From Pedobacter yulinensis (GTDB lineage: Bacteria; Bacteroidota; Bacteroidia; Sphingobacteriales; Sphingobacteriaceae): a stretch of 64,000 nucleotides of DNA. The stretch is from assembly GCF_003029735.1 (NCBI RefSeq), contig NZ_KZ686268.1:1351769-1415768 (forward strand), written 5' to 3'. The stretch's first letter is position 1, and every line of letters starts with the position of its first letter. Of this stretch, positions 27,172 through 36,563 are shown piece after piece. The translations under genes and the position numbers were made by a program. The notes under the pieces were generated by a model. It saw nothing but the letters and a program-made list of their open reading frames with translations. It had not been told where the DNA came from and did no database searches.

Positions 27172-28128
27172 TTAGAAATTGGTGTTTACGATCAGTTGGC
27201 TGCGTTCAGCTGTTATGAAATCCAGGGGAATGATACCAAATTTTCCTTTGGTGTTGCTGGTGAAGAAGGTGCTGATCTTGGGATTAATGAAGTTTGAAAC
27301 GGTATTGATATTCGGAATTCCGAAAATACCAGGTTTGTACCCGCTGCCATAGTTCAGATAAAGTCTGTTGGATGCGTCGTTCCTGGCTTCGTTGAACAAC
27401 GTTTCCACACGTGTCCATTTGCTGTTCAGGTCATCTACCTTGTAATAGTCCTGAATCTTAAGGTTTGCATTTGAGTTGCTGATGTCGAACGTGGTATTGT
27501 CTGCCCAATTCGTTGCATCAATGCCTTTTGGACTTCCGGTCCCGAACCTGCGCAGCAGCTTGATTTTGCCACGAATCGTCCCAAGTGCAGGCACGGTTAC
27601 GCCCAGATCCCATTTGCTCGCATTTTGTTGTACGTAACTGTCAAAGGTTTGTTCAAACGTACGCGTATTGTTCGATGGCGTATGCTCTTCTTTTACACTC
27701 ATGATGATGGTTTCGGTCGGGTTGCTGTTCAGAAAACTGATGCATGCATTCAGGACGTCATTGAAGTTCAGATTTTGGTAGATCGCACCGTGGTGTATGG
27801 CGAACGCATTGTCGATATGCCGGCACCGGATGTCGAGGTAGCGTACACCCGCATTCAGCTGGGCACCAATGCTTAAGGTCTGGCACTTGGCCGTTCCGCT
27901 AACGGGCTCCTGAGTTGCGCCCGAGTCATGCGTTCCGGGAATGGACAAGCCGGCTATGCTTAACGAGTTTGGCAGTCCGCCCATCCAGTTGTTAAGGGAA
28001 ACTGCAGTGGTTGCTGCAGTGAGTTGTTTGTTGGTCCCGGTCGGCTGCTGTTCGACAGGGCTGTTTTTCTTACATGCTGCAAACAGCATTACGCAGAGGA
28101 CAATTAGGGGAGATTTTAAGTTTTTCAT
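27172..28128 (-). CDS. PI-PLC X-domain lipoprotein (phosphatidylinositol phospholipase C-like)
   Basis: This is a 318-residue secreted lipoprotein (lipobox FAAC, Cys19) with a bacterial phosphatidylinositol-specific phospholipase C domain. Its family members cleave phosphatidylinositol or its glycosylated forms at the phosphodiester bond by general acid-base catalysis with two His. Both are present: His67 in IPGTHDSG and His112 or His113 in AIHHGAIYQNL; YLDIRCRH (around residue 100) and IIMSVKEEH hold further conserved acidic residues. It is the last gene of the SusC-SusD-phosphatase unit, 45 bp after the phosphatase stop. It probably supplies inositol phosphate or glycerol phosphate to the phosphatase and the transporter, as inferred from order. 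The exact lipid is unknown. Confidence 0.92.
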   Translation of the reverse strand: MKNLKSPLIVLCVMLFAACKKNSPVEQQPTGTNKQLTAATTAVSLNNWMGGLPNSLSIAGLSIPGTHDSGATQEPVSGTAKCQTLSIGAQLNAGVRYLDIRCRHIDNAFAIHHGAIYQNLNFNDVLNACISFLNSNPTETIIMSVKEEHTPSNNTRTFEQTFDSYVQQNASKWDLGVTVPALGTIRGKIKLLRRFGTGSPKGIDATNWADNTTFDISNSNANLKIQDYYKVDDLNSKWTRVETLFNEARNDASNRLYLNYGSGYKPGIFGIPNINTVSNFINPKISTFFTSNTKGKFGIIPLDFITAERSQLIVNTNF

Positions 28129-28173
28129 TTTTTTAGGGTTTATTTTGGTTGATGCCGGGCTATTTCAAGTTAC

Positions 28174-30027
28174 TTATTTCAAAAGCAGGGCTTTCAGAAT
28201 TTTATGGAATATTTGGTAATTTGGGTAAGTACCGGTAAATGCAGAAGAGCCGGCCCCGTAAGCAAATACAGGGACCATAATATTGGTGTGATCGTTCGTG
28301 CTGAAGGCACCCCTGATCATCCCTTTACTGGGGTTCGTATCAAGCAGGGAGAGTCCGCCGGTTTCATGATCAGCTGTTACAATAACGAGCGTTTCCTGAT
28401 CGAGGTCTGCAAAGCGCAATGCCGCTTCCACCGCCAGGTCAAAATCATGGAGCTCGGTTATAAGGAAAGGCAGGTCATTGGCATGGCCACCGTGATCGAT
28501 CTGGGCGCCTTCGGCCATAATAAAAAAACCTTTTTCGTTCTTGTTCAGCAAGGCGATCGTTTTCAGGAGCGCCTGCCGCAGCATATCTTTGCGGCCTTTC
28601 AGCACGGGTCGTGTAGCGCTGTCGGGAAGCAGCACAAGTTGTCTTGTTCCGGGATACGGACTCATTTTATTTATCGCATCAACCAGGTCGAATTCTTTTT
28701 TGCGCAGTGCTGCTGGCAGATTGGAATTTAAGCCCGTCTGAAAGCTTTTTTGGTTTGAGCCGATCAGGATATGTGCGTTGCTGTTCACCAGATCAGCAGC
28801 GATGGCCTGGCTCATGGAGCGTTCGGGCTGATGGGCATAAAAACCGGCCGGGGTGGCATCGGTGATATCGCCGGTGCTGATGATTCCGCTTTTCAGCCCC
28901 CATCCCGCGAGGGTGTCTACGAGATTGGTATTAGGTTTCCTGGCAGGATCAACGCCGATGAAGCGGTTATTGGTCTTTGCGCCTGTGGCAAGTGCCGTTG
29001 CGCCAGCTGCCGAGTCCGTATTTCCTGCATCGGCAGCGCTGGTTTGGGCAAAGCCAATGTTGGGGATTTGAAGGATATTCAGTGCCCCGTGGTTGGCCAT
29101 CGCCGCAGCGTGAATCTGCGCCAGCCCCATGCCATCTCCGATCAATAAGATCACGTTTTTCGGGGCTTTCGCTGACCTTCCGGCATCCCCCGCAGGGGTA
29201 TAGACCGGGTACGGGGCAGGCCGGGTGTAGGTTTGCTTCGCAGCGTTTGCGTAAAACTGTTGCAAGCCGGCCGGCTGGTCAGTATTGATCCAGTCGGCGC
29301 CGAGGCGTTCCAGTACGATCCAGGTGTTCGGACTGTCTTGCGTTGCCCAAAAGCGAAAGGGCTTTTGTTGTTCATGTGCCTTTGAAATGACGGCACGCAG
29401 TTTCGCCTCATCTTCGCCGGTCGGGTTTCCCTTTCCATTCCAGACCGTATAGGATTTTAAGTCATCACTGATCATGGCAACACGCTGCAGCTGGGCAGGT
29501 GTATAGTCCAGGGAGGGCCTGCCATCAAAAAACAGCAGTTCGGCAAATGTATGGAACGCGGCGGGTGGAGGCATGTTGCCGCTAATTACAATCCGGATGG
29601 CGTTGGGATTCCTGGAAGCGTTAAAGGTATCTCCGAACGCATTCAGCTCGCTGATCAGTACGGGAAGTACCTCGCGATAATCCTGCTTCAGGTCGATGAC
29701 GAGCTGCAGTTTTTCGCCCGGACGCGGATACGCTTTGTTGTTGTTTGCCTTGTATATCTCGGCCAGCGGACTAAGGTACAGTTGTTTTAAAGTCCTGGAA
29801 GGCTCGATTTCGCTGGCCTCATGGGCTACAAACAGTTGACCGCCGCGATGAAAGATGTCGGCTTCGATCGAACCCATGCCTGCATTGTAAGCTGTTTTAA
29901 GCGGCATTGCCTGTTTGTAGTCGTTGTGACTATGCCCGTGGTTTGCCGTTAAAGCAACCTGCCCGAAGACGGGTTGCCAGGTCAGCAGGGCACCGCCAAG
30001 CAGCAGGGCGAAAATATTTTTTACCAT
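28174..30027 (-). CDS. Fusion of GDPD-like domain and alkaline phosphatase
   Basis: This is a 617-residue secreted protein with two phosphoesterase domains. The signal peptide is residues 1-22. Residues about 27-265 look like a glycerophosphodiester phosphodiesterase-type TIM barrel (HGHSHNDY at 30-37, SIEADIF with Glu55/Asp57, AHE at 69). Residues about 288 to the end are an alkaline phosphatase with LLIGDGMG (Asp298), TDSAAGATALATGAK with nucleophile Ser339 and ADHETGG near the end. Together it could cleave a phosphodiester and then release phosphate. The start was set at the ATG inside the last codons of the upstream SusD gene (7-bp overlap); the frame remains open further upstream, but without a signal peptide. 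Confidence 0.92.
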   Translation of the reverse strand: MVKNIFALLLGGALLTWQPVFGQVALTANHGHSHNDYKQAMPLKTAYNAGMGSIEADIFHRGGQLFVAHEASEIEPSRTLKQLYLSPLAEIYKANNNKAYPRPGEKLQLVIDLKQDYREVLPVLISELNAFGDTFNASRNPNAIRIVISGNMPPPAAFHTFAELLFFDGRPSLDYTPAQLQRVAMISDDLKSYTVWNGKGNPTGEDEAKLRAVISKAHEQQKPFRFWATQDSPNTWIVLERLGADWINTDQPAGLQQFYANAAKQTYTRPAPYPVYTPAGDAGRSAKAPKNVILLIGDGMGLAQIHAAAMANHGALNILQIPNIGFAQTSAADAGNTDSAAGATALATGAKTNNRFIGVDPARKPNTNLVDTLAGWGLKSGIISTGDITDATPAGFYAHQPERSMSQAIAADLVNSNAHILIGSNQKSFQTGLNSNLPAALRKKEFDLVDAINKMSPYPGTRQLVLLPDSATRPVLKGRKDMLRQALLKTIALLNKNEKGFFIMAEGAQIDHGGHANDLPFLITELHDFDLAVEAALRFADLDQETLVIVTADHETGGLSLLDTNPSKGMIRGAFSTNDHTNIMVPVFAYGAGSSAFTGTYPNYQIFHKILKALLLK

Positions 30028-31538
30028 CCTGGATTTTGTTTGATTACGCCTGCACCGTTGTCTATTTCTTTCTGTGGCACGGCCCAAACATCGTGTACAT
30101 TGGGGTCAAATGCCCTGGCTGGCCAGATTACGTTGTCGCGTGAATCATGCAGTGGTTTTGCGTAAACAGCCTGTGCATCGCCCCACCTGACCAGGTCGCG
30201 GTGACGATCGGCCCACTCTCCGGCAAGCTCATTTCTCCGTTCTCTTTTCAGATCCGCGATGGTCATGCCTGATTTCGGCTGAAGTTTGGCGCGCTGTCTG
30301 ATTTTGTTCAGTTCGGCATCGCCGGCTCCTGCCCCTGAGCGCTGTATTGCCGCTTCTGCTTTGATCAGCAGTACCTCTGCAAAGCGCATCAACGGTACGT
30401 TAAGGTCGGTTGTGCCATTATCACCATTTGGGTTTACATGGGCAGGGATTGGATTTGCCCAGGAAAACGGCTCCATATATTTCCTGAACTGGTAGTCTGA
30501 GGTGGCACCCGCATCTTTCGTAAAGCTGCGCTCCTGACCAAAGAACATAAATTTGTCGCCGGGTTTCAGTATGGTTGCTTCACGGCGCTGATCGCCTGCT
30601 TCGAAAGAATCATAGAGCTCCTTTGTCGGGAGGTAATAACCCCAGCCGTTGTACACTCCCCAGCCTTTGTTGGTAAGCATGACTCCCGGAAGTTTACTTC
30701 CCCAGCCGGTTCCGCCGCCGTTCGGCGTACATACCACCGACCAGATGTATTCCTTAGACCAGTTGTTTGCCGCCTTGAAGACATCTGTAAAGTTATCCAG
30801 CAACTGGTGCTGCCCGGAATTGATAACCATGTCTGCGTATTTCACAGCATTGGCGTAATCTTTTTTGTAGAGATAGACTTTTGAAAGATATGCCCAGGCA
30901 GCTGTTTTATGCGCTTTGCCATAGTCTGCAGCCTTCATCTCGGAAAAGTTGGGAAGGTTCTCAGCCGCTTTCAGAAAGAGAGAGATGATGTAGTCGTAGT
31001 TTTCATTCACATCCTTTGCGCGGGGCACGGGCACCGCGGGGTCGGCATCTGGCGTAACGATGGGCACGCCGGCTTTTTGATTGCCATAATTTGCGGCAAG
31101 CTGAAAATAGACAAGGCCAGCGTTAAAGTAAGCGTCGCCGATGATGTGCTTCTTAAGGCCGTCTTCCATGGAAATCCCCGGCACATGGCTGATGATGTCA
31201 TTGGCGCGTTTAATCACCGCGTAACGCAGGCTCCACTGGCTTTCGGTGTATCCGCCGCCGATGTAATTTTTGTTGAAATTTTTGATGTTATCGCCTTCAG
31301 GTTTGTTCCGGCCAGTAACCATATCATCGCTTGCATTAATGAACCAGAACATGCCGCGGCCATAAAAATTCTCATCATTGTAGTTTTCATACATACCGGC
31401 TTCTGCTTTTAATGCGTCTTCCTTCGTTTTCCAGAAATTTCCTGCAGATGGCGAACCTTCCGGTGCAATATCAAGTTGTTTGGTGCATGCCCCAAGCGTT
31501 AGGAGTGCGCATGCAAGATATTTTATGTTGGTTTTCAT
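30021..31538 (-). CDS. SusD/RagB-family nutrient-binding lipoprotein
   Basis: This is the ligand-binding lid of the second SusC/SusD pair in the window, 505 residues. The lipobox is LGAC with Cys18. TPR-like repeats fill the first half (FNAGLVYFQLAANYGN, AAWAYLSKVYLYKKDYANAVKYADMVI), and the RagB C-terminal signature is present (MRFAEVLLIKAEAAIQ, LKRERRNELAGEWADRHRDLVRWG, ending in KQNPGW). It starts 11 bp after the SusC stop. Its stop overlaps the start of the phosphatase fusion gene, linking nutrient binding to phosphoester cleavage. Confidence 0.95.
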   Translation of the reverse strand: MKTNIKYLACALLTLGACTKQLDIAPEGSPSAGNFWKTKEDALKAEAGMYENYNDENFYGRGMFWFINASDDMVTGRNKPEGDNIKNFNKNYIGGGYTESQWSLRYAVIKRANDIISHVPGISMEDGLKKHIIGDAYFNAGLVYFQLAANYGNQKAGVPIVTPDADPAVPVPRAKDVNENYDYIISLFLKAAENLPNFSEMKAADYGKAHKTAAWAYLSKVYLYKKDYANAVKYADMVINSGQHQLLDNFTDVFKAANNWSKEYIWSVVCTPNGGGTGWGSKLPGVMLTNKGWGVYNGWGYYLPTKELYDSFEAGDQRREATILKPGDKFMFFGQERSFTKDAGATSDYQFRKYMEPFSWANPIPAHVNPNGDNGTTDLNVPLMRFAEVLLIKAEAAIQRSGAGAGDAELNKIRQRAKLQPKSGMTIADLKRERRNELAGEWADRHRDLVRWGDAQAVYAKPLHDSRDNVIWPARAFDPNVHDVWAVPQKEIDNGAGVIKQNPGW

Positions 31539-31549
31539 GTGTTTGAGAG

Positions 31550-34500
31550 TTAAAGGGTTAAACTGAGTCCAAAAATGAAACTGCGGGCTTGGGGATACCG
31601 GCCCACGTCAAGCCCGTTGTTGTCCATGCCGATTTCGGGGTCGAACCCTGAGTAATTTGTAAACGTGAACAGGTTGTTGGCGGTCGCGTAGATTCTTAAA
31701 GGGCCGGTTTTAAGCCTGGTCATTAGAGACTTGGGTAATGTGTAGCCAAGCGTTACGTTTCTCAGGCGCAGATAAGCCCCGTCTTCGATGTAAAAGTCTG
31801 ACGCGTTGAAGTTTCCATTCGCGTCTGACGTTGAAATGATTGGAACGCTCCCGCCCGGATTTTGGGGAGACCAGGCGTCCAGGATGCCTGACAACTTGTT
31901 GTAAGAAGGGCCGCTGGCGCTGTAGGTAGTTCTCTTTACTGCGTTGAACAGTTCATTTCCCTGAACACCCTGCAAGAAGATGTTAAAATCGAAGCTTCTG
32001 TATTCGGCATTGAAGCTCAGTCCGTAAGAGAAGTCCGGGTAGGCGCTGCCGGCGTAGTAGCGGTCGCGCCCATCAATGGTTCCATTGTCGTCAAGATCTG
32101 CGAAGCGGAAGTCGCCCGGTTTCGCATTCGGTTGGATTTTTTTTCCTGTCGAGTTTACATGACCGTTTACCTCGGCCTGGTTCTGGAATATGCCCTGAGT
32201 TTTTAAAACGTAGTAGCTGTATAGTGGCTGGCCTACACTGATCATCAAAGGCGCAAGTTCATTGCGGAAGTTTGTTCCGACAGCGATGTTCTGCATTCCG
32301 GGCGCAAGCGCTTCCACTTTGTTGCTCAGTTTGGTGAGCGTGGCATTGAATCCATAAGTAAAGGCGCGGTCTTTAGGGCTGGTGTAATTGATTCCCAGTT
32401 CGATACCACGGTCTTTTACCAGGCCTGCATTGATGGTTTGTGTACCCAGCCCGGCAGTACCTGGAAGTGTGCGGGTAAGGATCATTTTATTGGTCTCCTT
32501 AATAAAATAATCTGCAATGACGTTCAGTCTGCCGAAGAGACCGATATCGAGCCCAATGTTTGTCTGCTTCGACTCGGCCCAGGTAAGGTCACGGTTAGCC
32601 AGAACGGTTTGTACGTAACCGGTTTGAAGCGCCGGGCTTTGACCGAAATAACTTTGCGTGGCCACGAGCAGCGGGTTGACGGCCGAAGGAGAGAGGCTTC
32701 CGAGGTTACCCAGTATCCCATAACTTCCACGCAGTTTCAATTCACTTAACCAGGTCTGATCGGCAAGAAAACTTTCCTTATTGATGGCCCAGCCGGCAGA
32801 AACTGATCCGTAATTTCTGAACCTGTTCTCTTTGGTCAGCATGGATGATCCATCACGGCGACCAATGAGCGACAGTAAATATCTCTCCTTGTAATTGTAG
32901 TTTGCACGAAGAAATAAAGAAGAAAGTGCTTTTGCATCGAAGTAACTCGACGATGGCTGGATAATGGTGGCGTTTACCAGATACCGGTACTGCGGCGACT
33001 CGTCGTCGAACCCGGACCCTGAAGCAACAATGCCATTGCTTTTGGTTTGCTGGAACGTGTAACCGCCGGTAACATCGAGTCTATGGTCGCCTATCGCAGT
33101 ATTGTAATTCAACACCTGTTCTGCAAGGATGTCATTTGACTGATCGGCGCGCTCGACGAGGCTGTTGCTCAGCACAGGTTTGCCAACCTCAGGACGTTTC
33201 GGGGCGAAACTTTTGTACTGTGAGGCATTCCGCGTAAAACTAAAGTTAGACCTGAAAGTCAGACCTGGTGCAAGTTTCAGTGTCGCATACGGATTGACTA
33301 CGAGTGCGTGGACCGGGTTGTTGAAGTCGATACGCATGAGTTCTGCTACCGGGTTCACAATGTCCCCATAGTCGCCGGCATACTGACCGCCGGGCAAACC
33401 GGCAAAACTTCCGTCGGCATTGTAAGGCGTGCCATTGGTTGGGTAATAAATGGCCGACAGCAGGGCCCCTGTATAGTCACTGCTGGTGTTGGCGCCATTG
33501 CCGTTTGTATTGCTGTAGGCCAGATTTTCACCTATTTTTAACCAGGGCGTAACTTCATGTTCCGTATTGATTCTGAAATTGTACCGCTCGGTTCGTGTAT
33601 TCAACAAGATGCCTTCGGCTGTGCGGTAATTAAAGCTGAGATAGTAGGTTGATTTCTCGCTTCCCCCATTAATGGCTGCATTATAGTCCTGAAGCAGGCC
33701 TGTTCTGAACACTTCGTCCATCCAGTTTGTGCGTGTGGTCTGCCCGTCGGGGAATTTGGTAGGGTCGAAGGCCGGGAGTAAAGCGGTACCGCCATTTTGA
33801 GCGGCTGTTGCAGCAACAGTTGCGCGCTCCTGTGCATTCAGGGGATCAAGGGTTTTCCAGACAGATTGCTGGCCTACCTTCGCATCGAACATGACTTGCA
33901 TTTTGCCGCGCTTCCCTTTTTTAGTTGTTACAAGTACAACACCGCCAGATGCCCGGGCGCCGTAGATGGCCGCTGCTGCATCCTTTAAAACGGAAATAGA
34001 CTCGATGTCATTAGGATTCAGTTGCGGTGTGCCGGGATAGATGGAACCGTCTACAACGTAAAGTACACTTTCTCCATTGATGCCGCCCAATCCGCGGATA
34101 TTCACGCGTGGTGATGAGGTAGGGTCGCCGCCTTCGTTTGTAACGATGACACCTGGTGATTTGCCGGCCAGAACTTCGCCCACGCTGTTTAAAGAGCGGG
34201 AAGACAGCCTGTCAAGTGAAACCTGTCCGACAGCACCTGTCAAACTTTCTTTCTTCTGTGTTCCGTAACCTACAACGACTACGTCGGCAAGGTTGGACTG
34301 TTCCATGCTCAGCGAAACGTTTATAGTTTCACTCGTTCCTACACGGACTTCGCGGGTTTTGTAACCCACCATTGAAAACGACAGCACGGCGTTGTCATTT
34401 GCTTCGATGCGGTAATTTCCGTTCGCGTCAGTGATGGTGCCACTTTGTGTGCCTACCACCTTAACAGATACACCCGGCATCGCAACGCCGGTGGTATCGG

Positions 34501-34897
34501 TTACGTTCCCGGTAATGATTCTGTCGGCCTTTACGCGGGTAGTCGGCTCCAAAATGACGTGAAGGCCCTTTTCAGTTGCGTTCAGACCTAATTTGTCAAG
34601 CAAGGAACGCACTGGCTCCTGCCTGAACTCTGCATTCATGAGCGCACTTTTTCCCAGCAGCAGGTCGGGATTATAAACAAATCGGAAGCCCGTACGCTGT
34701 TCTACTTCTGAGATGATTTCCAGGAGCTTCCGGCCCTTGTTGATCCGGATACTGATGGTGCTTCTGTCAAGTTTTTGAGCCATCGATTTCGATGCGAACA
34801 AAGAGCTGCAGAAGAGGCAGAGGACGGCGAAAGTTAATGTCGGGTACTTCATGGCCCGGTAGAGTGCAGGTGTCCTCCTGACTGAGGTTGTTTTCAT
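31550..34897 (-). CDS. SusC/RagA-family TonB-dependent receptor with STN domain
   Basis: This is an outer-membrane active importer of 1115 residues, using the start at 34897 (MKTTSVRRTPALYRAMK), which gives a proper signal sequence ending near SKSMAQ. An earlier in-frame start lies inside the FecR gene and is rejected. After the signal come an STN domain (RTGFRFVYNPDLLLGKSALMNAEF), a carboxypeptidase-like domain (GVAMPGVSVKVVGTQSGTITDANG), the SusC box VVVVGYGTQKKESLTGAV, the plug (VYVVDGSIYPGTPQLNPNDIESI-type region) and the barrel ending in FGLSLTL. The STN domain shows that it signals to FecR and the ECF sigma factor encoded upstream. It is the first gene of the SusC-SusD-phosphatase-PLC unit. 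Confidence 0.95.
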   Translation of the reverse strand: MKTTSVRRTPALYRAMKYPTLTFAVLCLFCSSLFASKSMAQKLDRSTISIRINKGRKLLEIISEVEQRTGFRFVYNPDLLLGKSALMNAEFRQEPVRSLLDKLGLNATEKGLHVILEPTTRVKADRIITGNVTDTTGVAMPGVSVKVVGTQSGTITDANGNYRIEANDNAVLSFSMVGYKTREVRVGTSETINVSLSMEQSNLADVVVVGYGTQKKESLTGAVGQVSLDRLSSRSLNSVGEVLAGKSPGVIVTNEGGDPTSSPRVNIRGLGGINGESVLYVVDGSIYPGTPQLNPNDIESISVLKDAAAAIYGARASGGVVLVTTKKGKRGKMQVMFDAKVGQQSVWKTLDPLNAQERATVAATAAQNGGTALLPAFDPTKFPDGQTTRTNWMDEVFRTGLLQDYNAAINGGSEKSTYYLSFNYRTAEGILLNTRTERYNFRINTEHEVTPWLKIGENLAYSNTNGNGANTSSDYTGALLSAIYYPTNGTPYNADGSFAGLPGGQYAGDYGDIVNPVAELMRIDFNNPVHALVVNPYATLKLAPGLTFRSNFSFTRNASQYKSFAPKRPEVGKPVLSNSLVERADQSNDILAEQVLNYNTAIGDHRLDVTGGYTFQQTKSNGIVASGSGFDDESPQYRYLVNATIIQPSSSYFDAKALSSLFLRANYNYKERYLLSLIGRRDGSSMLTKENRFRNYGSVSAGWAINKESFLADQTWLSELKLRGSYGILGNLGSLSPSAVNPLLVATQSYFGQSPALQTGYVQTVLANRDLTWAESKQTNIGLDIGLFGRLNVIADYFIKETNKMILTRTLPGTAGLGTQTINAGLVKDRGIELGINYTSPKDRAFTYGFNATLTKLSNKVEALAPGMQNIAVGTNFRNELAPLMISVGQPLYSYYVLKTQGIFQNQAEVNGHVNSTGKKIQPNAKPGDFRFADLDDNGTIDGRDRYYAGSAYPDFSYGLSFNAEYRSFDFNIFLQGVQGNELFNAVKRTTYSASGPSYNKLSGILDAWSPQNPGGSVPIISTSDANGNFNASDFYIEDGAYLRLRNVTLGYTLPKSLMTRLKTGPLRIYATANNLFTFTNYSGFDPEIGMDNNGLDVGRYPQARSFIFGLSLTL

Positions 34898-34964
34898 TGT
34901 TGTTTGTTTTTTCTTGGATAATAATGAGCGGATATTTCTTTGGTGTCCCGGTTTCGTGCCCGGG

Positions 34965-35903
34965 TTAAGGGTAGATTTCGAATGAAGCAGGATCCGATCC
35001 CGTTTTGAAACTGATGTGATGCAGGCGGCACAAGATATCAAGGATGTCTTCCGGCGCCTGGGCACTGCTGAAGTTCGCCGTACATTTGAGTTGGGAAAGC
35101 CTGGTGTCGGCTAAAGTTATCCGAATATTATAGGCATACTCGAGTTCACGTAGTACATTGCCTAGTGACGACGCCGAAAAAGACAACATGATGCTGCGTA
35201 CTTCGCGAAGCTGCACCACGGTGGCCCTTTCGGTTTTATGGTCGTAACTTAACCGCTGGCCGCGCGTGAGTATCCCGATTAACCGGCCGTTTTTTCGCAC
35301 CGCGACCTTTCCCGTGCTGACTTCCACCTGTGCAGCACCGTCGTTTGCATGGTTGCGAACAGTAAACGATGTGCCTAATACTTTGATGCTAAGCCCTGAA
35401 CCCGCATCAACAATAAAAGGGCGCTGTTCGTCATGCTTGACATTAAAAAATGCTTCGCCCTGGCTCAATCTTATTCGCCTGATCTTTTTGGTGCTCGCTG
35501 CGTAGTCGATCCTGCCCCTGGTTCCCAGCTCAACCTGCGTCCCGTCAGCAAGTCGCAATGTGTCCGGCTGTTCATTTTGTGTTCTCCTTGCGGCTGTCAT
35601 GAGGCTTTGACTTGAAGGCTGCAGAAACTGGTAGGCGCCAAAAACAGCACTTCCGATAAGTAAGGCTGCAGCTGCGCGCAACCACCAGCGTCCGGCCAAT
35701 CTTGGTTTTGACGTTCCCTTTGTCATGGCTTGCTGCAGACTCACGAACACCTGTTGTCGTATGGCCTGCTTTTGGTCTATGGACGGGCCCGGCTTATCTG
35801 TTTCCAGTTGTCTGAACCACTGCTCCACATGACTGGCTTCGGCCGGCGTCGCTTCACCGCTCAGGTATTTCCTGAGCAATTCTTTGGCTTGGTTTTCGGT
35901 CAT
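34965..35903 (-). CDS. FecR-family anti-sigma factor
   Basis: This is an inner-membrane anti-sigma regulator, 312 residues. The N-terminal cytoplasmic part (ELLRKYLSGEATPAEASHVEQWF) binds the sigma factor, one membrane segment lies at about residues 70-90 (WWLRAAAALLIGSAVFGAY), and the periplasmic FecR domain follows (LADGTQVELGTRGRIDYA, RIRLSQGEAFFNVKHDEQRPFIV, VEVSTGKVAV). The C-terminal STN-like part (LREVRSIMLSFSASSLGNVLRELEYAYN) interacts with the receptor. It lies between the ECF sigma gene (68 bp upstream) and the SusC gene (67 bp downstream), the usual order, so it controls this locus. Confidence 0.94.
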   Translation of the reverse strand: MTENQAKELLRKYLSGEATPAEASHVEQWFRQLETDKPGPSIDQKQAIRQQVFVSLQQAMTKGTSKPRLAGRWWLRAAAALLIGSAVFGAYQFLQPSSQSLMTAARRTQNEQPDTLRLADGTQVELGTRGRIDYAASTKKIRRIRLSQGEAFFNVKHDEQRPFIVDAGSGLSIKVLGTSFTVRNHANDGAAQVEVSTGKVAVRKNGRLIGILTRGQRLSYDHKTERATVVQLREVRSIMLSFSASSLGNVLRELEYAYNIRITLADTRLSQLKCTANFSSAQAPEDILDILCRLHHISFKTGSDPASFEIYP

Positions 35904-35971
35904 TTGTAAACATGTCAGCTCAAATGACCAGAAGTACCAATCAGTTCTGTTAAGAAACTATGAAGATTGTG

Positions 35972-36529
35972 TTAACGAACGAAAAGCGCCAGGAAAACAA
36001 CATACGACAGGTTTTGCCGAAGAATTTTCATGGAAGCCGTGATTTGATTTTTTATGGTTTGGACCGATACGTCAAGTTCGGAGGCAATTTCATTGATGCT
36101 TTTTTCTTCTTTTCTCCGCATGGTCATTACGAGTCGCATTCTTTCCGGAAGTAAGGCCAATGCGGCGTCCAGTTCGCGGTTGAGTTCGGTTAGGCGAAGA
36201 CGGGAGTCGGCCTGCAAGGCTGAGTGCTCGTCAGCGAGAAGCGCAAAGGCAGACTGATGGCTTTCGCGCAAGGCCGAGGAACGAAAATAATTGATAACCC
36301 GGTATTTGACCGCACCATATAAATAGGCGTCCAGACTTCCGTCCACATGAAGCTTATCACGTTTCTCCCATAAAGAAATGAAAATTTCCTGTGTGATGTC
36401 TTGCGCCGCCGCTTCGTCGCCGGTCTTAAAAAAAGCAGCGTCGAAAACTTTTTCCCAATGAAGCGCATAAATGTCATTCATAGCCTGTCGGCTATCATTC
36501 TTCAGTGCATGAAGGAGAAGTTGGGTCAT
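35972..36529 (-). CDS. ECF sigma factor, FecI-like
   Basis: This is an extracytoplasmic-function sigma factor of 185 residues. Region 2 (DIYALHWEKVFDAAFFKTGDEAAAQDITQEIFISLWEKRD, with region 2.4 YGAVKYRVINYFRSS) and region 4 (LALLPERMRLVMTMRRKEEKSINEIASELDVSVQTIKNQI) are both complete. In Bacteroidota such factors are released by FecR when the cognate SusC-STN receptor takes up ligand, and turn on the adjacent SusCD locus. It is the first gene of the cassette ECF sigma, FecR, SusC, SusD, phosphatase fusion, PI-PLC. It probably directs transcription of the receptor gene. Confidence 0.94.
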   Translation of the reverse strand: MTQLLLHALKNDSRQAMNDIYALHWEKVFDAAFFKTGDEAAAQDITQEIFISLWEKRDKLHVDGSLDAYLYGAVKYRVINYFRSSALRESHQSAFALLADEHSALQADSRLRLTELNRELDAALALLPERMRLVMTMRRKEEKSINEIASELDVSVQTIKNQITASMKILRQNLSYVVFLALFVR

Positions 36530-36555
36530 CAGCCGGTGCCAAGTAAAAGACAGTG

Positions 36556-36563
36556 CAAACTTA
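36556..36563 (-). promoter_or_regulatory. Possible -7 element for the ECF sigma gene
   Basis: On the minus strand the octamer TAAGTTTG matches the Bacteroidota -7 consensus TAnnTTTG and lies 26 bp before the ATG. The -33 side is weak. The remaining spacer to the AraC gene (36564-36922) holds no recognisable gene. Confidence 0.4.
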
